Source: Glandiceps talaboti (lineage: Eukaryota; Hemichordata; Enteropneusta; Spengelidae). Taken from it: 50,000 nt of DNA. The position numbers were made by a program, and so were the translations under genes. Below the pieces are notes generated by a model, which did no database searches, was not told the origin of the DNA, and saw nothing but the letters and a program-made list of their open reading frames with translations. The stretch covers positions 1,830,001-1,880,000 of the forward strand of contig NC_135554.1 in the NCBI RefSeq assembly GCF_964340395.1, given 5' to 3'. Below are positions 46,558 through 50,000 of this stretch, piece by piece (within the stretch, counting starts at the first letter, position 1; every line of letters starts with the position of its first letter).

Positions 46558-46956
46558 TCATTAATTATGCAAACAAGCTTTACAGGACATAAGCGATTGT
46601 TATGGTTAACGTGTGTACTGCATTATATTTAAATTGAAGTATGTATTCTTAAGATATAGCCTAATTACTGAAAATCATTAAATATACAGTTGTAATGTAC
46701 ATCAACAAACTTGATAGGACAAATGTATGTTTAACGAATATACTAAATTGTATTGAAATTGAAGTATGCAGTCTTAAGATATTGCTTAATTAGTTGATTT
46801 CATTGATTTCCCTAATTAAACATTAACAGATCTGGCTCAAAACCTAATCAGGTCTAGCCATTACCCTAAATTTCATTACAATTGAGCCAGCCGATTTTTA
46901 GAAAATGACACAGACCCGCACACACAGACACAGACACACAGACACACAGACACACA

Positions 46957-47017
<61 letters not shown>

Positions 47018-47055
47018 TTTATGCCCTAAAGTATCTTCTTCCTTACGGAAGGAAA
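46558..47055 (-). mobile_element. Repeat family C, inverted copy
   Basis: Three modules on the minus strand (TTAATTATGCAAACAAGC; GATATAGCCTAATTACTGAA; GATATTGCTTAATTAG), then CAATTGAGCCAGCCGATTTT, TTAGAAAATGACACAGAC, a CACAGA/(CA)n run at 46917-47013, and CTTCCTTACGGAAGG at 47038. The order matches the inverted form of the copy at 30320. Confidence 0.7.
46917..47013. repeat. (CAGA)/(CA)n microsatellite
   Basis: ACACAGACACAG units, then about 55 bp of CA repeats, in the microsatellite position of family C. Confidence 0.95.
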
Positions 47056-47179
47056 AAATAGGTCACATAGGATCATTAAGTACTGGCTTTGTCTGCTAAA
47101 CACATTTGAAACAAGTCATTGAGAATGACATAACCCCCGCTATGATTGGGTTTTAAGGAACTGGGGGGGGGGGGGGGAC

Positions 47180-47864
47180 CTGTTCAAGCATGTTTGAATT
47201 ATGGCTTTGGACATGAAAACTGCACCAACAAAATCGCTGCCAGGCAGCCATATCGGATTGTATCACGACAAAAATGGATATGCACATGTATGTCATAGAA
47301 CACTGTCATACCAACTTTGAATGAGATCTGTTCAAGCATGTCTGAGTTATGGCTTTGGACATTGAAAATTCGCAAACATAATGGCTGCCAGGTGGCCATA
47401 TTGGATCGTATCATGATGAAAATGGATATGCACTTGTTTGTCATAGAACACTTTCTAATACCAACTTTGAATGAGATCTGTTCAAGCATGTCTGAGTTAT
47501 GGCTTTGGACAGGGAAAATTCGCAAACAAAATTGCTGCTAGGCGGCCACATTGGATTGTATCACAACAACAATGAATATGCACATGTATGTCATAGAACA
47601 CTGTCCTAATACCAACTTTGAATGAGATCTGTTCAAGCATGTCTGAGTTATGGCTTTGGACAGGGAAAATTTGCAAACAAAATGTAGCAGCCATATTGGA
47701 TCGTATCATGAAACAAATTGACGTGCATATGTATGCTATTGTATGTTGCCCCTGTACCAAGTTTGAAAAAAAATCAGTCCAGGCATCTCCAAGAACGGCT
47801 CTGGATGGACGGACGGAACCCTATCCATAAGTCCCCGTCCCGGACTTTGTCCGGCGGGGACTAA
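47180..47864 (-). mobile_element. Repeat family B, fuller copy, inverted
   Basis: Four modules about 150 bp apart (GAGATCTGTTCAAGCATG at 47323, 47473 and 47624, and a diverged one at 47181). Each also has GGCCATATTGGATCGTATCA and ACTTTGAAT-type core. Then come CAGGCATCTCCAAGAACGG, a remnant GGACGGACGGA (only two to three units of the microsatellite), and the terminal hairpin 47831-47861 (CCGGAC/GTCCGG, outer GTCCCCG/CGGGGAC), ending CTAA at 47861-47864. A 15-G run lies just left at 47163-47177. Confidence 0.75.
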
Positions 47865-48734
47865 CAAACTATCATGTGAATTTTTCAAAAGTGCATCGAG
47901 TTTGAGTTATCCTAACTTTTACCTAATTAGGGGGCCCTCAAATTTTATTGCATATATTTTCAGTACAGTTATTCAATTTCTTACGTTGAAAGTATAGATA
48001 AGAAAATGAGGGTAGATCTTATACTATTTAACTACCTTAAAGCTGCTATATATAAAATACCATCTTGAAATTAAGTCCACTAGACCCGGCTATTGAGGAG
48101 ACTTGGCCATTCAGTATTATTCTTCCTATGTATAGACTTAACACAGAGGACGCCTCCTTTGAAATCTCCCGGTTTTTTGTGACTGTCAAACAACTTTGGA
48201 TTTGTCAAACTAATGTATCATTACCCTTCAGAAAGACTTCATTTACATCTCAATAATGCTTTAGGTTAAGTGGTACACAAAAGTTGTCAAAGGTTAGTCA
48301 ATATGAAAGCTGTTATATAAAAATACACTGTCTGAACTTTGTGGCAAGGCAATCAATACACGTGACAGCTAGCCCACAGACTTGCAATTTGTTGGCTGGA
48401 TCTCTGTTTCTAAATTAACTGTATTAAAAGCACATAATACATAATATTGAGTAGACATATTTATTCAATTTAACCAAGGACATTCCAGTCAGACACTTAT
48501 ATGTACATTGGATTCTTGTTAAGGAATCAATGACAAAGGATTGTACACATTCCAATATGTCATTATGCATTCAAGACATTGTCCAACTCTATTGTGTATC
48601 TAAAACTACCAATGTTCATGATGTTATATTGATCTTGGGGACTGGTCACTTTCTCTTGCTTGAGGGGGTCAGTGGATTTTTTCATCGGGCCAACAAAAAG
48701 TCACTGAATAAACTTGGTCTATGTTGTTTCACAC
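47865..48734. other. Unassigned AT-rich region
   Basis: No gene family recognised. Short open frames at 48065-48256 and 48530-48760 lack motifs. GGGGACTGG and TGAGGGGGTCAGTGG near 48635-48675 are the only GC-rich patches. Confidence 0.4.
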
Positions 48735-48830
48735 TGATTTTTTCAAGTAGGACACCATGATAAAATTGTTTCATAAATTAAAAATCCAAAATAAATACAC
48801 AATGCTCATTTATATGGCCACTTGAAATCA
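48735..48830 (+). repeat. Diverged duplicate of the ST3Gal intron end (19583-19670)
   Basis: GATTTTTTCAAGTAGGACAC, CATGATAAAATTGTTT, AAATTAAAAATCCAAAATAA and ATGGCCA occur in the same order and spacing as at 19583-19670. No exon follows here. It may be an unclassified dispersed repeat or part of a segmental duplication. Confidence 0.65.
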
Positions 48831-48924
48831 ACTAACATTGACATTCACTTGTTACATTATGTTCAGTACCCCTTACATTTGTTAATGATAAAATCAAAAA
48901 TACCGTCAATGGCGTTGTAGCACA

Positions 48925-50000
48925 ACTGTACAGTTTTTGAAAATGTTTATCCATATGCTAGTCCATGCTAACAATAGGTGTTCATTTGTTGAATGACTAT
49001 CCAGTTGCCTATCCAACCATGTCACTATCTTTGCAATATACGCTATCATTTGGCTGTTGCTATTGGTGTGGTCCTGTTGCTAGATATATTTGCATACATT
49101 TTTTAATGTTTTTGTTCACTTGTGTATGAATTCCTGATATTATCTTTGCAATATATGTGATCATTTGGCTGTTGCTATGGGCGTGGTCCTGTTGCTAGAT
49201 ATATTTGCATACATTTTTTTATGTTTTTGTTCACTTGTGTATGAATTCCTGATATTATCTTTGCAATATACATGATCATTTGCCTGTTGCTATGGGCGTG
49301 GTCTTGTTGCTAGGCACTTTTGCATGCATTTTGTGAATGTTTATACATCTGTCTTTCACATTCCTGTTATCTTTGCAATATATGTGATCATTTGGCTGTT
49401 GCTATGGGCTTGGTTTTGTTGCTAGGCACATTTGCATACATTTTTACATGTTTATTCATTTGTCCTTCAATTCCTGTTATCTTTGCAATTTACTTGATTT
49501 TTGGCTGTTGCTATGGGCATGGTCTTGTTGCTAGGTAAATTTACATACATTTTTTGAATGTTTATTCAATTGTCTATTAATCCCTATTGTTATTTTTGTG
49601 AAATACAAGACTGTTTGGCTATTGCTATGGGAGTGGTTTTGTTGCTAGTAACATTTGCATACGTTTTTTGAATGTTTATTCATTTCTTTCAATTCCTGTT
49701 ATCTTTGTACTTTACTTGATTATTTGGCTGTTGCTATGGGCGTGGTCTTGTTGTTAGGCAATTTACATACATTTTTTGAATGTTTATTCAATTGTCTATT
49801 AATCCGTTATCTGTGTGAAATGCATGACCGTTTGGCTGTTGCTATGGGCGTGGTCATGGTTGTTAGGGATATTTGCATACATTTTTTGAATGTTTACTCA
49901 CTTGCCTACCAGATGATGTTCTTATTTAATAACCAAAATATATTGCCATTTGGTTGTTGCTAAGGGCGTGGTCATGGTTACTAGGGCCAATTTTGTCAAA
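48925..50000 (-). mobile_element. Repeat family A, inverted copy: about nine 112-bp modules, runs off the window
   Basis: Starts with AACTGTACAGTTTTTGAAAA (compare 7827-7862 inverted). Modules of about 110-118 bp follow, each with GTTGCTATGGGCGTGGTC, a GTTGCTAG, ATTTGCATACATTTTTT and AATGTTTATTCA. The last reads GGCGTGGTCATGGTTACTAGGGCCAATTTTG, the junction to the 165-bp modules. It is the longest run of these modules in the window; open frames reading LAVAMGVV are artefacts. Confidence 0.75.

Overview
This window is eukaryotic and animal. The sequence shows interrupted genes with GT-AG introns, long satellite arrays, many dispersed repeats with embedded microsatellites, and remnants of LINE, Penelope-like and MULE transposons. 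Two recognisable host genes, a GT29 alpha-2,3-sialyltransferase and a GT31 beta-1,3-glycosyltransferase, together with the FLYWCH-MULE and GIY-YIG Penelope remnants, suggest a marine invertebrate. A non-vertebrate deuterostome (hemichordate or lancelet type) is most plausible because ST3Gal genes are mainly a deuterostome family; this is inference only.

Layout. At 1-19963 lies the 3' part of a plus-strand ST3Gal gene, closest in motifs to ST3GAL5 (GM3 synthase), in three exons (1-192, 462-599, 19727-19963). All junctions are phase 0. Intron 2 is 19.1 kb, splits sialylmotif S, and is almost entirely repeats: a 50-bp satellite (about 57 units), dispersed repeats A, B and D, and a 34-bp satellite (about 276 units) holding two near-identical 668-bp insertions. 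Immediately after the stop codon comes a 25-bp satellite (about 240 units, 20017-26034) interrupted at its end by a LINE tail.

From 26.8 to 39 kb is intergenic, transposon-rich DNA: repeat A copies, a TTTCCACAATGTCTATATCT-type minisatellite with a long (TA)n, repeat C copies, a decayed MULE transposase with a FLYWCH finger, a 992-bp poly-C-rich TIR element with a TAA target duplication, and a Penelope-like GIY-YIG remnant. A single-exon GT31 galactosyltransferase-type gene lies at 40421-41515, with a CCAAT/CRE/octamer cluster about 400 bp upstream. Its 3' flank (41516-45720) is largely free of dispersed repeats but has a 53-bp inverted repeat and three minisatellites. From 45.7 kb to the end there is a 27/28-bp minisatellite, then inverted copies of repeats C, B and A.

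The strongest novel signal is structural. Several unrelated-looking repeat families (A, B and D, and partly C) share one architecture: a terminal TTAG-plus-hairpin (read from the other strand, a hairpin ending in CTAA), usually a tetranucleotide/dinucleotide microsatellite next to it, then diverged 110-190-bp modules built on a common degenerate core resembling GATTNNNNNGAAATTTGGTG. This resembles non-autonomous Helitron/Helentron-like elements and may be a common mobilisation system. The two host genes are both Golgi glycosyltransferases, but nothing in the sequence links their regulation.
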